Shown here: positions 24,435-36,099 of the stretch, piece by piece | Position numbering within the stretch: the first letter of the stretch is position 1 | Layout of the letters: each line of letters opens with the position of its first letter | Source of the DNA: Sphagnum compactum | Taxonomy: Eukaryota; Bryophyta; Sphagnopsida; Sphagnales | Reading direction: 5' to 3' | Assembly: GCA_965153455.1 (NCBI GenBank) | Contig: OZ234500.1 | Location: 7,874,001-7,938,000 of the forward strand | DNA: 64,000 bases | Made by a program: the position numbers and the translations under genes | Notes under the pieces: model-generated | Seen by the model: only the letters and a program-made list of their open reading frames with translations | The model's database searches: none | What the model was told of the DNA's origin: nothing

Positions 24435-25327
24435 AGACCTGCTCACCAAACTCGACATCCAAAAGTGGAACATGCTTGCGCTGTTCGAGAAGATTGTTCA
24501 TATACACTGAAAGCAAAAGGTAGATGGGAGCATGCAAGTGTGGAACTTGTCATTTCTTCAATTTTACTGTTATTGTCCATGTGATGGGTTCCACACCATC
24601 ATTAGCTAATTCCATGAAAGTATTTAGTTAAGCTTCAGATAACTAAACAAGGCTGGCAATCTGCCTCCTCATTATAGCGAACATATGGATCAACCATTTG
24701 TTGTGGACTCCTGTTAGAATGCTGGCATTAGTGGCTGCCATTTCAAGCACCATGTTGGAGAGTCTTGGTAGCTTTGCAGAAAATGACTGTGGTATTTAAT
24801 GTAAGATCCATAAGTGATGGCTGCCATAGTTCTTCCAAAGGTTTATAGCACACCCCACAGACAATTTATTGGTGTCAGGCTTGTTTGCAACTTTCAGGTA
24901 GTAGCAATGAAGTGGGTAAGACCCAGAATCTCAGATGGCACAATGTAATCTGATTTTGTTTCTTGGTTGTAGCTTTTACCGATGGAGTGCATTCTCATGA
25001 AGAATCAATGTATTCTAGAACCACCAGATTTGCTTGGACATGGATTACAATTTGAAAAAACTGTTTTTTGGACTCATCCTTTGTGCTTTGCCAGCTTTAG
25101 GACTACCAGAGTGGTTGTAAAAACAGTTGCAACCAGAGGCTTTGACTCTGATGACCTTCAGAACACACATTATATGACATCTGGCATCATAAGTTTTCAC
25201 TCATTGAAATGGACCGTACAGATGGAGGCACTTGATATGAAACTTGCTCCTTAACCAGTGAGCTATTTGTCTTATTGACAGTTGTCTCACAGGACATGTT
25301 TACATAACACCAACGAGAAGAAAATGC

Positions 25328-25359
<32 letters not shown>

Positions 25360-25460
25360 GTGAAATGCTTGTTTTTTGTCGCAAGTTTTTCTTTTTGTGC
25401 CTGGCAGGTCAGAGGTGCTGTGCAATGCACAGATTGCTGTAGGATAGGATCCAGAGGCTC
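24435..25460. other. Intergenic between FUT13-like gene and gamma-SNAP remnant
   Basis: This stretch contains the FUT13-like 3' flank and unassigned sequence. A (TTG)n microsatellite lies at about 25,327-25,358. Open frames across 24,980-25,250 match nothing I recognise. Confidence 0.5.
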
Positions 25461-27158
25461 ATGGCAGACAAGGCCAGCAATTACAAGGTTACTGAAGCTC
25501 AGAAACTGGTCAAGAAAGCTGAAAAGCTGTAAGTTGTGCCTTCCCTCCCCAATTGTTGATTCTCTTTATATTGCTTTGATTATCTTGTCAAGTCTGGTCT
25601 GGTACTGGAGTGCAATTCTGGGTTGGTTTTTTCATTTTGTGCTAGCTGTTTGATCTTCGATCATCCACAGCAATCTGCGAGTTGTTATGGCATGACTTTG
25701 CCCTGAAAAATGCCACCACCCCCCTCTGATTGCATGTGATATCTCACCATGTTGTCAGAGGTTTGATGTTAGCTGGATGTCAGGCTTTCACCAGTTTTAG
25801 TGAACTGGTTGGGTTTCTGAAGTCAAAAGCTCTAGATCTCTGTTTCACACCCACGGCTCAGTGCTTATGATTCTTGTGGGATTGGATACTCACAGCAATA
25901 AGCATGTAGGGATTCAAGAAAGCGTTGTAATTGTGTGTTTGCAGAACTGGAAAACCAAGAAATAATGCTGCATTTGGAATTTGCAGAGCAATTGGGTTTC
26001 ATTGAGTGATGTATACTATAGTCAAAGTGTTGAGAAGCTTTTCTCTTCTTGCTCACCCTCCAGCATAATTCAGAAGCCATAGTTGACCAAATTAGATTGC
26101 AGGACAGAGTTGAGCTATTTTGTGAGATGGGGACCAGATGGGTAGGTGCTACACCACTCTATGAGCAAGCAGGTTTGCCCTTTAAATCAACCTTTACAAA
26201 GAATGGTTGTGAGTTGTTATCAAATTCCTCAAACTATGACACTCGCAACCATGTGAAGGACTAATGCACTGATACTCTGATAACATCTTGAACAGATCAT
26301 TGTACAATGAGGAAACTTTTGCAAAAGTTGAAAATGATAGTCAGGATAAGGAGCCAGCTTGTTAGGTACTTTTCTGGAGCATTTGTTTTGTTGCTGTGTT
26401 GCAACCAGCAGCATCAACTGATATATAGCACATATATCTCGCTCCTCAGGGCTGTTGAAGATGTGAAACTGGATGCTGCTGTGAGAATGTATATAGATGC
26501 TTATGGCCTACTGCAAGAAGATGGTCAAGATCAAATGGCTTTTGCCTCTCACCAAAATACTGCCAGCATCTACATTAAGCTCAGTAGGTACGTTCTATGA
26601 TGAACTTGATTGAGTGACATGGGTGGTTGAATCACGAGCCTGGTTATCATATTGTCATCTCCTACATCAGGCTTGGAATTTCTCCTGCTGTTCCTATACA
26701 TAGGCTGTTGCCACCATTGATCAAGAGATATTGTAGATGATTCATACAATTGCAGGTTTGTGAGTTGGTTCATAAACCTAGACAAATCTGAGCAGAAGCT
26801 GTGCTAATTTCAGTTTCTCCTTCACTCTAATAGGAATTTTTTGTTTCTTTGATTTGTTTATTGATACAGATCCTTTAGGTTCAGCATTGGCAGCATGAGT
26901 AACAAGTCTAAGTCAGAAGACAAAGTACTCTAGACATTTGAAGATCTCTGCCCTGTGCAAAGCTCTATGGCTTTCCATCCCATTTTGGTCTCACTGCTCA
27001 ACATGGACCTGGGTTGGGGCAACAGGATGGACTCTTTTTTCAAGAGTGACCTGACTCAATGTGTTGTGCAGCTATTGTCAGTTGAAAAGGCAAGATGGAA
27101 TGAAGCATGTTGTCAGCACAAGCTGCTTGTGTCATTCCCTACCTTGATCTCATGGTAA
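25461..27158 (+). pseudogene. Gamma-SNAP gene remnant (exons recognisable, middle missing)
   Basis: Gamma-SNAP is a TPR-like adaptor that helps NSF disassemble SNARE complexes. Four pieces are in collinear order: 25461-25528 (MADKASNYKVTEAQKLVKKA.., ending in a GT donor), about 26118-26180 (TRWVGATPLYEQA), 26450-26587 (RAVEDVKLDAAVRMYIDAYG, then LLQEDGQDQMAF and SIYIKLSR, flanked by AG and GT), and about 27026-27110 (MDSFFKSDLTQCVVQLLS). The third piece matches the plant gamma-SNAP segment RALED..YTDA..LLEEDGRDQMAF. About 80 residues that should lie between the second and third pieces are absent: I found no exon for them in the 270 bp available. The second piece is also short by about four residues. 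Intron-like gaps remain, so this looks like a duplicated, partly deleted gene rather than a retrocopy. A functional gene with exons I missed is the alternative. Confidence 0.6.
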
Positions 27159-27223
27159 ACCCAGCATCCTTATAACTATCTAAATTTTCATGACAGCTTG
27201 GTCCCGGTATTGGTATTGGGTCT

Positions 27224-27403
27224 CTCTCTTTTCTTGAATTGATAACTCTAGCAACAAAACCTCACCCTAACCACTAGGGTAGCCGACTCTCCTCACAGAG
27301 CATGAGGAGAAGGGGGTCTGGTTGGGATTTTGACTCCCAAGCTGCTGGCTTAGCAGCTCACAAAGCCACACCACTTATCCACTGGGTAGCCCCCTCATCC
27401 CCA
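27224..27403 (-). mobile_element. tRNA-derived SINE (possibly dimeric) with target-site duplications
   Basis: Read on minus, the element begins GGGGGCTACCCAGTGG with an A-box-like stretch (TACCCAGTGGATAAGTGG). A B-box-like stretch follows about 35 bp downstream (GGGAGTCAAAATCCC). A second tRNA-like head follows (GGCTACCCTAGTGGTTAGGG .. GAGTTATCAATTC) and it ends in an A/G-rich tail. The direct repeat TATTGGGTCT flanks it at 27214-27223 and 27404-27413, as expected of a target-site duplication. No protein is encoded. Being roughly 180 bp with pol III-type boxes fits a plant SINE. Confidence 0.75.
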
Positions 27404-30009
27404 TATTGGGTCTTTTTTTGAAACTTTCATAGTGGCGGGATCTTGGTATTGGGTTCTAAGACTGATTTTTGGCTGGTATGAGGCGAGTCTTATAGATGTG
27501 GTAGGTATTAAAACTAGTGTATGGCAGGTATATACTTTGTATCACCTCATGTCCCTACGAGGCTGCAACTGGTATAAGGTTGTGGCAGGTCATACCAGTC
27601 TGGTAGGGTCCTCGATATCAGTGTTGATACGGGATGCAGGCCTATATACTGGACCAACACTAGGTACTCACAACCCTCCAGTGCCGCAATTCCCATGGCT
27701 TGAAATTCTGCACAATGTTCTCAATTTTAAAAAAAATTGTTCCTTCTTTAAGAATGTTCGATGTTCTTTCTTTGATATCTTCAAGACTACCTACGAGAAG
27801 AATTTAAAATCATTAAAATTCTAGTTTCAAAAAGAAAAATTATTATTCTTGTTCAGGTGGAAAGTAATAATCTTCTACTAAGATTGACCATAAAATCCAA
27901 GGTAAGGAACTTTTGATTCTTGTTGATGCATTCAAAGAGTGACATTGTCTCTTTTAAAGTACTTTGCATGAAATTATCTTGTATTCAAACTAGAAGAATT
28001 TTTTACTATCAATAATGTGATGTCATTTTTAAGCGTAATGAAAAGTCAAGTATCATTTAGAAAATGTTTATGACACATCTTTTCTTGAGGTTTTTCGTGA
28101 AAATTTATTAAATAATTTGTAACTCTCCAAAATCAAGTCATTATGTGATGTGTGAAATGAGGGTAAATGGAAAAAATTCAACAAATGTGGATGATGGAAG
28201 TTGGAGTGATGAAGTTAGGGTTTTAGAAATAATAGAGTTTTTTCTTTGATCTTTATTTTGATTTTTTCATTTGCACATCATGAACAAGCACAAAGGGCCA
28301 AATCACAAAAAATCATGATGGTGTTATGACAGGCTTTTGATGTTGTGCAGGGCTTTGATGCAATGATGGTGAGAGCTATGGGTGTGTGGAGCTTTGTGAG
28401 AATGTTTCTTTTCAAGTTTAGCAATAAGGATTTTTGTGAAGATTGTGGCTATTTGCTTTTTTAATGGGATTCGTAGTGGAGCTTGGTGGATGGTGGAGGA
28501 TTAGAAGCTGCGAATAGGAGACAAGAGGATAATTCTTTTGGTGGCAAAACACTAAGTGATGTGTGCAATTCATAAGATAGAGTTGGACTTTCTATAGAGA
28601 TTCTATTTTTGTGTTGGTTCTTCAAGTCTTGTGTGAGAGTTTGCGATGGCATAGTAGGTTTGTTGTGAATTCTCTTCTGTTGTGCACAGCGAATCCCAAT
28701 GGCTATCATGAATTCTATAACCATTTCTGCTGGTAGTGAGATGATAGAAAATATGAAGTTTGAGCTCAAGTAAGTTTGGGAAGTTTCTTGCTTTAGTAGT
28801 ACCACATCCACACCATATTGATCCACCTTGTTACTTGCCTGAGAGAATTGTGGAAAGGGTCTGTTAAGGAGAAAACTTACTAGGATGGGATGGGAATCAT
28901 GAGAAATATTTTTGGGGAGATGTTGGGAGAGTTGGCGTTGTTGTGAGCGAGGTTTGGAGTCTTTGCATGGTTTGAGTTAAACTGGGATTACTTTTCAACA
29001 TTGGCTGTATCGGCATAAATGAAAATGAAGATGTTGGGTTCATGAGCATGGGAGGGTGAGAATTGATATCAATGTTTGTCTGCATTAATTGATGATGAAT
29101 TTGACCTTGGAAGGAGGGTGGGAAACTGAGGAAGGCTCAAGAGAAGACTTACATGAGAGATCTGATCCCAATTAGCAACAGAATCATTATTTGCTGGAAA
29201 CAGAACCAGATGGAAGCAAAAATGCTAGCATTGTAACTTGTTCCTCAATGGTTGTAAATGTATCCATGTGAAATTGAAGTCAAATCATTTGAGTCACAAC
29301 TATATCTACTAAGATCAGAATTTTTGCGGAGTTTGCTGGTCAAAACTCTATTAGATAAATGCTTGTCTATTTTTGCAATTAAGTTGTGTTGAATGATTAT
29401 GTTCAGTAGGCATTGTGCTGCATAATGTTGTAACAGTTCTTAGGGTTGCAACTTGCATTGCCTTCCTTTTTGGTATTAGAATAGGTTTGCTTAGGACAGT
29501 GGAAAGATTAGGCTAACTACAAGGAGTATTGAGTAGCAGCGCATATAGCAATTTGATTTTCTAGAGGGAGCTGTTACATCAGGTCTTCGGGTTGTCATCA
29601 TTCATATTTTCCAGATTTGGTGCAATCAGAGTGATTAGATTGGATCCATCCGAAGCCAGAGTAGGAGATTTTGTTATTAGCATTTCAAACAGTGTCTTCA
29701 ATATAAAGGTGTAGATTTGGTTGAGGATGTGAAGATGGAAATTGTGAATGGGGGACAATGGCCCAATTTTAAGAAAGACATTATTTCTACACCATCTATT
29801 CTTCAATTCATCATTTTAATGTATGAATCAAGAGATGCAGTACTTAGGGTGGGGATATCTGGATTCCGCATGCTACAATTTCAAAGAGTCACCATGTTTG
29901 ATTCTTTATTTCAGGCATGGAAGAATTGAGGCTGGAGACAGAATCATTAGGGTTAAATGCACAAGTTGTCAATCCAAATTGCTTTGTTGGAGAGCTAGTA
30001 ATGTAAGTT

Positions 30010-30575
30010 CTTTGGTTTGTTTTCAATCCAAATGATACTGAACACTATGTGTGTTTTTGTGATGCAGTTGATGCAGGTCAAGTTTGTCCCAATTCCAGTA
30101 ATATGTGACCATACATAGAAAACCATGGTTTTCAGCTTTGTTTCCCTCTTGAGACTGATCAAATCAGGTTCCTAACTGAACTCCAAGTACTGTAAGATCT
30201 TTCCAGTTTGTTTTCAATGCAGATGATGCTAAACACTACATATGTTTTTGCAATGCAAATGATTCTAAATTATGAAATGCAAATCATGTACATGAAGCTG
30301 AGAATCTAGCTTAGGTCTAGAGGCGCTTGATTAATCATATAATGTACGCATGAATATGTAATTTAGGTGACTAGGAATTGACCTAATTCAGTATTTAGGA
30401 TTTAGAAGTTTCTGTTGCAGTTTCCTAGGGGGCATTAAGTACTTGGAATGCAACATATGTACATGAAAGTGTACATGAAAGTGAGTGTAGTTGAGGTCTA
30501 GTGTTGCCTAATATAATCATGTAATGTACTCAAAAAAAATTGTAATTAGGTAATTAGGAAGTGACCTAATTCAAA
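30010..30575. repeat. Divergent internal duplications (about 180-190 bp period)
   Basis: GTTTGTTTTCAATCCAAATG (about 30,015) recurs as GTTTGTTTTCAATGCAGATG (about 30,206), followed in both by a TGTTTTTGYRATGCA segment. Separately, a segment at about 30,285-30,390 (TGTACATGAAG .. AGGTCTAG .. TAATCATATAATGTACGC .. GACCTAATTCA) recurs at about 30,470-30,570 (TGTACATGAAA .. AGGTCTAG .. TAATCATGTAATGTACTC .. GACCTAATTCA). Together they suggest an old tandem duplication. Confidence 0.75.
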
Positions 30576-33500
30576 GTAGGTGAAAGTAGGTTTGGGTGTT
30601 GGGAAATTTCAAATGTAAGAATATTAATTTGAGGGTCAGGTATAGGCTATTAGTAGCCTAAATGAACCCTCTATGTTGCAACCTAATATTCTAAATGAAC
30701 CCTATGTTGAACTTAGCATTGCTCTTGCCTATAAAAGTTTCTACTTTGAGCCTCACAATGCAATGGGTGAAAGCACACTACAACCACCAGCCCCCCCACC
30801 CCAAATTGTAGTCACATAAATTTGTTTGTAATTAATTTTTTTGATAATGTATAGATTATTATATATATGTTTTTTATTAGTTTAAAACTTAAGTTATTTA
30901 AGTTTTAAAAAAGAACTTGAACTTAAATGTATGGAATATATTTTCAACAAAATAATATTTGTAATAGAGTATGGGTATATATTTGAAAACTAGAGTTGTG
31001 GGTGGAATTATTTTTTGTGGTGAATGATATTGACTTTTTAATTGAATCTATTATCGTTTAGGATTTTTAAAAAAATATATTATCAAAAAAGTGGTTTTTT
31101 TGCACTTGTTGAGTCAAAGGCATAATAGTTTTTTTAAGGAAAAAACCACTACCATATGATACAAGTGAACAATGCATTTTTTTCAATTTTTTTTTGTTTA
31201 ATAATGTTTCATGAATCACAAACATGAGACCCTGTGGTTGTCAAAAAATGTGTGTTATATATTTTGTGTATATTGATTTTATCCAATTTGCTTTACTTAA
31301 TTGTTGGATCAAACTGAACTTTGGGTTTCAAAATGTTGTCATGCACATTTTAAGGCTTTTTACTTGTGATTATGATTAACAAATAATACCATCAAGATTT
31401 CAACTTATTGTATATTATGATATTTGTTATACATCACCTTTTGTGATGAAAAATGGTTCACCCATAATGTGCTTTCAGCCCAATGGCAAATAATCCAATT
31501 TGTAACAATGCTTGGAGATAATGAACATTCTAAAGTAAAATTTTAATGTGTTGTCTTCAACAATGGTGGGATGTCTTGAAACTTTTAACGATGACAAGAT
31601 TTTTAGTAGTCTACAACTCAATGAACCAAGGTAAGTTTCTAAATACCTTAGTTGGTTTGGGTTTTTGGAATTCCTTTATAGTTTGGTAACACTAATGTTT
31701 TTAGTTTGTTTTGTTTTTGAGAATGAAGTTGCAATTTGAAGAATGTGTTGTTGCTAGCAAATGTCTTTTTTAAAGATTTTTGAACTTGGGGCTAATTATG
31801 GTATTTCAAGTTCATGAAGTTCCATTGTTGAAAGTTGCCAAAAAGGAAGATATTGTATCCAAGAAAGAAAAATAGAAAATAGAAAAGGGTGAGCCAAATT
31901 TTGTGGCATGCTCAGTGGACTGTGGAAAAGTTTGAAGAGGAATTATGTTTGTGTGCCTTTGGATTGGATACTTGGCATGACATAGATTTGAGCATTGTTT
32001 CATAGGATGAACTTGTGACCTTTTTTGGAAGGAAAAATTCTAATGGGTCAAAGGTCAAAACATTTGATACTTTGGGAGTAGAAGATTATTCTAAAATTTC
32101 AAAGTTGTATGAAACATTGTGTGCTCACCCACTTGATAATGGTGATTACTTTGGCATATTTTTGAAGGGGTGGGTGGTAGAGAGGGAAAGACATTCTATT
32201 AATTGGGCTTTGTATTTTTTTGACAATAACTAGGAGTAGATGAAGAGGGCCAAAAGGCCACCATTTGGCAGAAGTAAAGGCATTAGTTAGGGGTCTTTTT
32301 CTTCAAGGCATAGTGATGATAATTGTGTTGTGCTTGAATGTTTTAAAGTAAGGGTTTTTTCCCAAAACAATTAGTTAAGGTTAAGAGGCTTCTTAACAAC
32401 GTTGAAAAGGAGAATGCAAATTTCATTTTTCGGTACATTCACAAATTTAGGAGCCATTGGACGTGTAACCATTGCTTAGGTTTACTACATTAAAATCATG
32501 TAAAGATTCAAAGTTTTATGAATTCTATTTTTTTCCCCACCCAAATGTTAATATTGTAATTTGTTAGCAAGCCCCCAAAAATTGAATGATTTCAATAATT
32601 TTGAGTTGGTAATAAGGACTTTCATAACATTGTATCCAATCCTTTTACTTCTTAATGTGTGCTTAATTAAGCAAGGGAATACAAGATTATAATAAAAAAT
32701 TGGGAAGTTTATTTTTTACACAAATGCTAAGCATTTTTCATCACAAAAGCACTATAACTTGCATGAACATTTATTGAAGATACTTTACAAGGCATCTAAT
32801 GAATAATACATGGATTTAAAAATATATTTAATTATGTCAGTGTTAAACACTTATGGATTATTTTTAAATACATGGTTTACATGTGGAACATGATAATTTG
32901 ATATATAAAAATGATTAAACTTTTGTAAGTATAGTGTACAAAAGCTCGTTCGTTCACATACTAATGGGTATGGATGGCAAATGATGGAAGGGTATGGATG
33001 AATTAATATTGGCTCACTATACATCCAGTTCATCAACAATTAAAGCACATGTGCATTATGGATCAATTTTCATCTCGACCTTTAGAATGGGCATGCATGG
33101 GCTTGGGATTTTGAAAGGTGATGTGCATGTTTCAACATCTTCTTGAAGGTTCCTTGGCAATGGCAAAGTCTTGAATGTAGCATGTCATTGGCAATGGCTA
33201 ATTATAATGTTTCTCGACTTATTTGCCGTAAACATGAAAAAATGTTTGATTCAAAGAGAGATTGATTGTGTAAATAATGTTGTTTGGGAAACTTTGAAGT
33301 GTACACACATAGTTGAAAAATCACTAAAGGATGATTCTAATTGTGAAGGATTTTACATTCCTCCTAAAAATCTTCAATAATTAGGTTTTGTAAAAAATGA
33401 ACTTGAAAATGCATCACCAAGTTGGCCAGTACCAAGTTGGTGAAGGCGACCACTTACTTACTTTTGTTCGTGCAACATGCACTCTAGAGTTACATGAAAA

Positions 33501-35471
33501 CATTGTAATTGAACTATTGAATTTCGCACCTATTCCATTTGCCCTTATTTACATGGTGCGTGGAGTTCAATTTTCAACTTTTGATGGTGTTAACATTCTT
33601 TTTTTGAGTGCATTTTCTTTAAGTTTTTAAGGAATACATTCACGTAATTTGGGCGTCTAAGCACATATAGAAGTTTTTTGGGGGGGTTTGTGTCATCAAA
33701 CAAAATATTCTTTATTTAAGAGATCTTATTTTGTTTTATGTTTTTTAGCTAGGTGGTAAGTTGAATGTTGTGTGTTTCTAAATCTCATGTTTGCGGGATG
33801 GACAGCTTCGACGGCTGGGAGGAGTTGGACTCAACAGAACTTGCGGGGGCTGTCATGGTGGATATTGGACACAACAAAGGAGCCTATCGCAAGTGGTACA
33901 AGAAAAAATAGAAAGAATACACATGCAAGAGGGTGCAGCGTTGCCAAGATTGCAAAAAAACTCAAGCACAAGTCAAAAAACAAATTGAAACTAAAGTTGT
34001 TAAAACTATGCGTATTATTGAAGGTGGTGCCACAAAGTCCACTTATGCATATGATAGATAGGTCCAGAAAGTAAATGTAAAGATCCTTAGAAGTATAATG
34101 ATTTACATTGCAACAAAAGTGATGGTGTACAACCGAAATTTTCAATATCTTGTTTTGGAGAAGTTTTTAGGGCATTTGAAGGGTATATTACCCTTATACT
34201 TGATTGATATTTCTATTGCTAAACAAAACCATGTGAGATAATGGGTAATCTGAGAGAAGGATTAACCACTCATTTAATTAGGGTGAAAACATGGTAAAGT
34301 ATGCCAACAAGGGATACTTGATTTTTTTGTGAAAACTATTCATAAATTAAACATTAATACATTGAACTCATGAATAATTTTTATTTTAATGATCAATAAG
34401 AGAAAGTTTTTTGACTTCATTGAATAATATTAAAAGATTACATTTTAATATGCATTTAAGTACATATTTAGAAATACAAATATAGGAAAATATGTTTTCC
34501 ACTTTATACAAGTATATGAAAATATGATGAAAGTACAATTATAATTGGATTTTTTATACTTTCAAATGGATGAAACACTAATATGTATCAATACGTTTTA
34601 AATTTTTTCATATTATAATCATATAATGTACTAAATTGTCATATAAAATTATATTTGAAATTTAAAACGTGGCCAATTTAGAACATATTTTTTCATCCAT
34701 TTTTCTTACACTAAAATTCCTCACACTTTGTGTTTCGCTAACCATAAACTCATGGAGTGCACCATGGCTTCATAATGAAAAATTAAAAAAAATTTGGATA
34801 GATTTTACATGTTTATGCCATAACTGTGATTGTGACTACATGATGGATATTTTTTTGGCACACTTTACCATGCTTTCACCCATTGGCAAACGTTTGTCAA
34901 ACCTTGTGTTGACAAAAAATATTGGTACTACATTGGCATTTTCACAATTAGTGAGCAGTGGATGAGGCATTGCTAAAATTTTGGGTGTTGATAGATGAAC
35001 CATTAGAAGAAGCACACTTCTAGATATGTAATGTCAAGTTTTTTGGTTGCATAACAGGAAAAACATGGAAACTCGCATTTTGAGTTTATTAGTAATCTTG
35101 TGATCAATTGGTGGAATGAGGAAACAACAATTTCTCCTAGCTATAAAAATGTTACTAGGAGGAGGACTAAAATAAAACTTTATGAGTCACATACAATTCA
35201 GTATCTACATGTTTCATAGGAACTCATTCTTCCTTTTCATTTTTTGCATCTTTCAATAGTTTTTCATTCATGTTTTGAATTCTTGATGGTGTAATTTTTC
35301 TGTGGTTTGATTATGATGCAATTTCTTTATGGCTTGATTGATAAATAATGGAGTTTATTTTCATACATTTAATGGAGCTTTGTTGTTAATGGAAAAAAAA
35401 TAACATATTCAAAGTGGTTGTCTAGAAGTAAAAACAATCTTCATTTCTTTATGTGCTTTGAATGCTATCAA

Positions 35472-35550
35472 AATTACTATGGTGGAGATCTAGGGTTCTT
35501 GAGTGCTTATAATTACTATGGTGGAGATCTAAGGTTCTTGAGTGCTTATA
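35472..35550. repeat. 39-bp tandem duplication
   Basis: AATTACTATGGTGGAGATCT at 35472 is repeated at 35511, together with the following GGTTCTTGAGTGCTTAT. The two copies differ at about one base, so the duplication is recent. No gene is associated. Confidence 0.9.
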
Positions 35551-36059
35551 ATTCCATTCTTAGGACCATAAAGTTGAATCAAAGTAATCCTCTACTTTCT
35601 ATCATTAAAGTCATGAATTTTTTCAATATGAAAAGTGATGTAAGTGGTTTATTAGTGTTAATTATCTTAAATCTACTTGTCCACTGCTTATGTTATACTA
35701 GGTCTTTGGTAGTGTGCTTTCACCCTCCAATGTGTTTTGTAATGCTTAATGTGGTGTATCCTTTGAGTATTAATCATAATGATTGTGAATATTTTCTTTT
35801 ATATGCTCTAGGTCCGTATTGGTGTATGATATCAAACTAACATAGTATATTAACATATTTGAATTGGTGACTACAGTTGGAGTTTTTTACTGCCTTGAAG
35901 TCAAAATATCTAGATGTAGAAGTTGCATTCACAAAATTCCATGCTTTTAAACCTTGGTGGGTGCGTAGGGTAATAACTTGGAATACATGTTATCATTACC
36001 ACCACAAAGTCAAACTTTTTGTAGCATTGACCTGACAAACTAACGTGTCACAATTGATG

Positions 36060-36099
36060 CCAACATGATGACCGATGCAAAAATGGCACATCATGTTGG
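36060..36099. repeat. 11-bp perfect inverted repeat
   Basis: CCAACATGATG (36060-36070) pairs with CATCATGTTGG (36089-36099) around an 18-bp loop. Confidence 0.75.

Noticed and set aside
27290-27403. Genuine tRNA gene
   Set aside because: The A and B boxes are present, but the acceptor and anticodon stems do not form a standard cloverleaf. The flanking duplications fit a SINE better.
32015-33630. Possible small genes in the desert (about 32,015 and 33,171-33,630)
   Set aside because: They rely on weak starts and have no domain, no splice pattern and no neighbouring exons that extend them.
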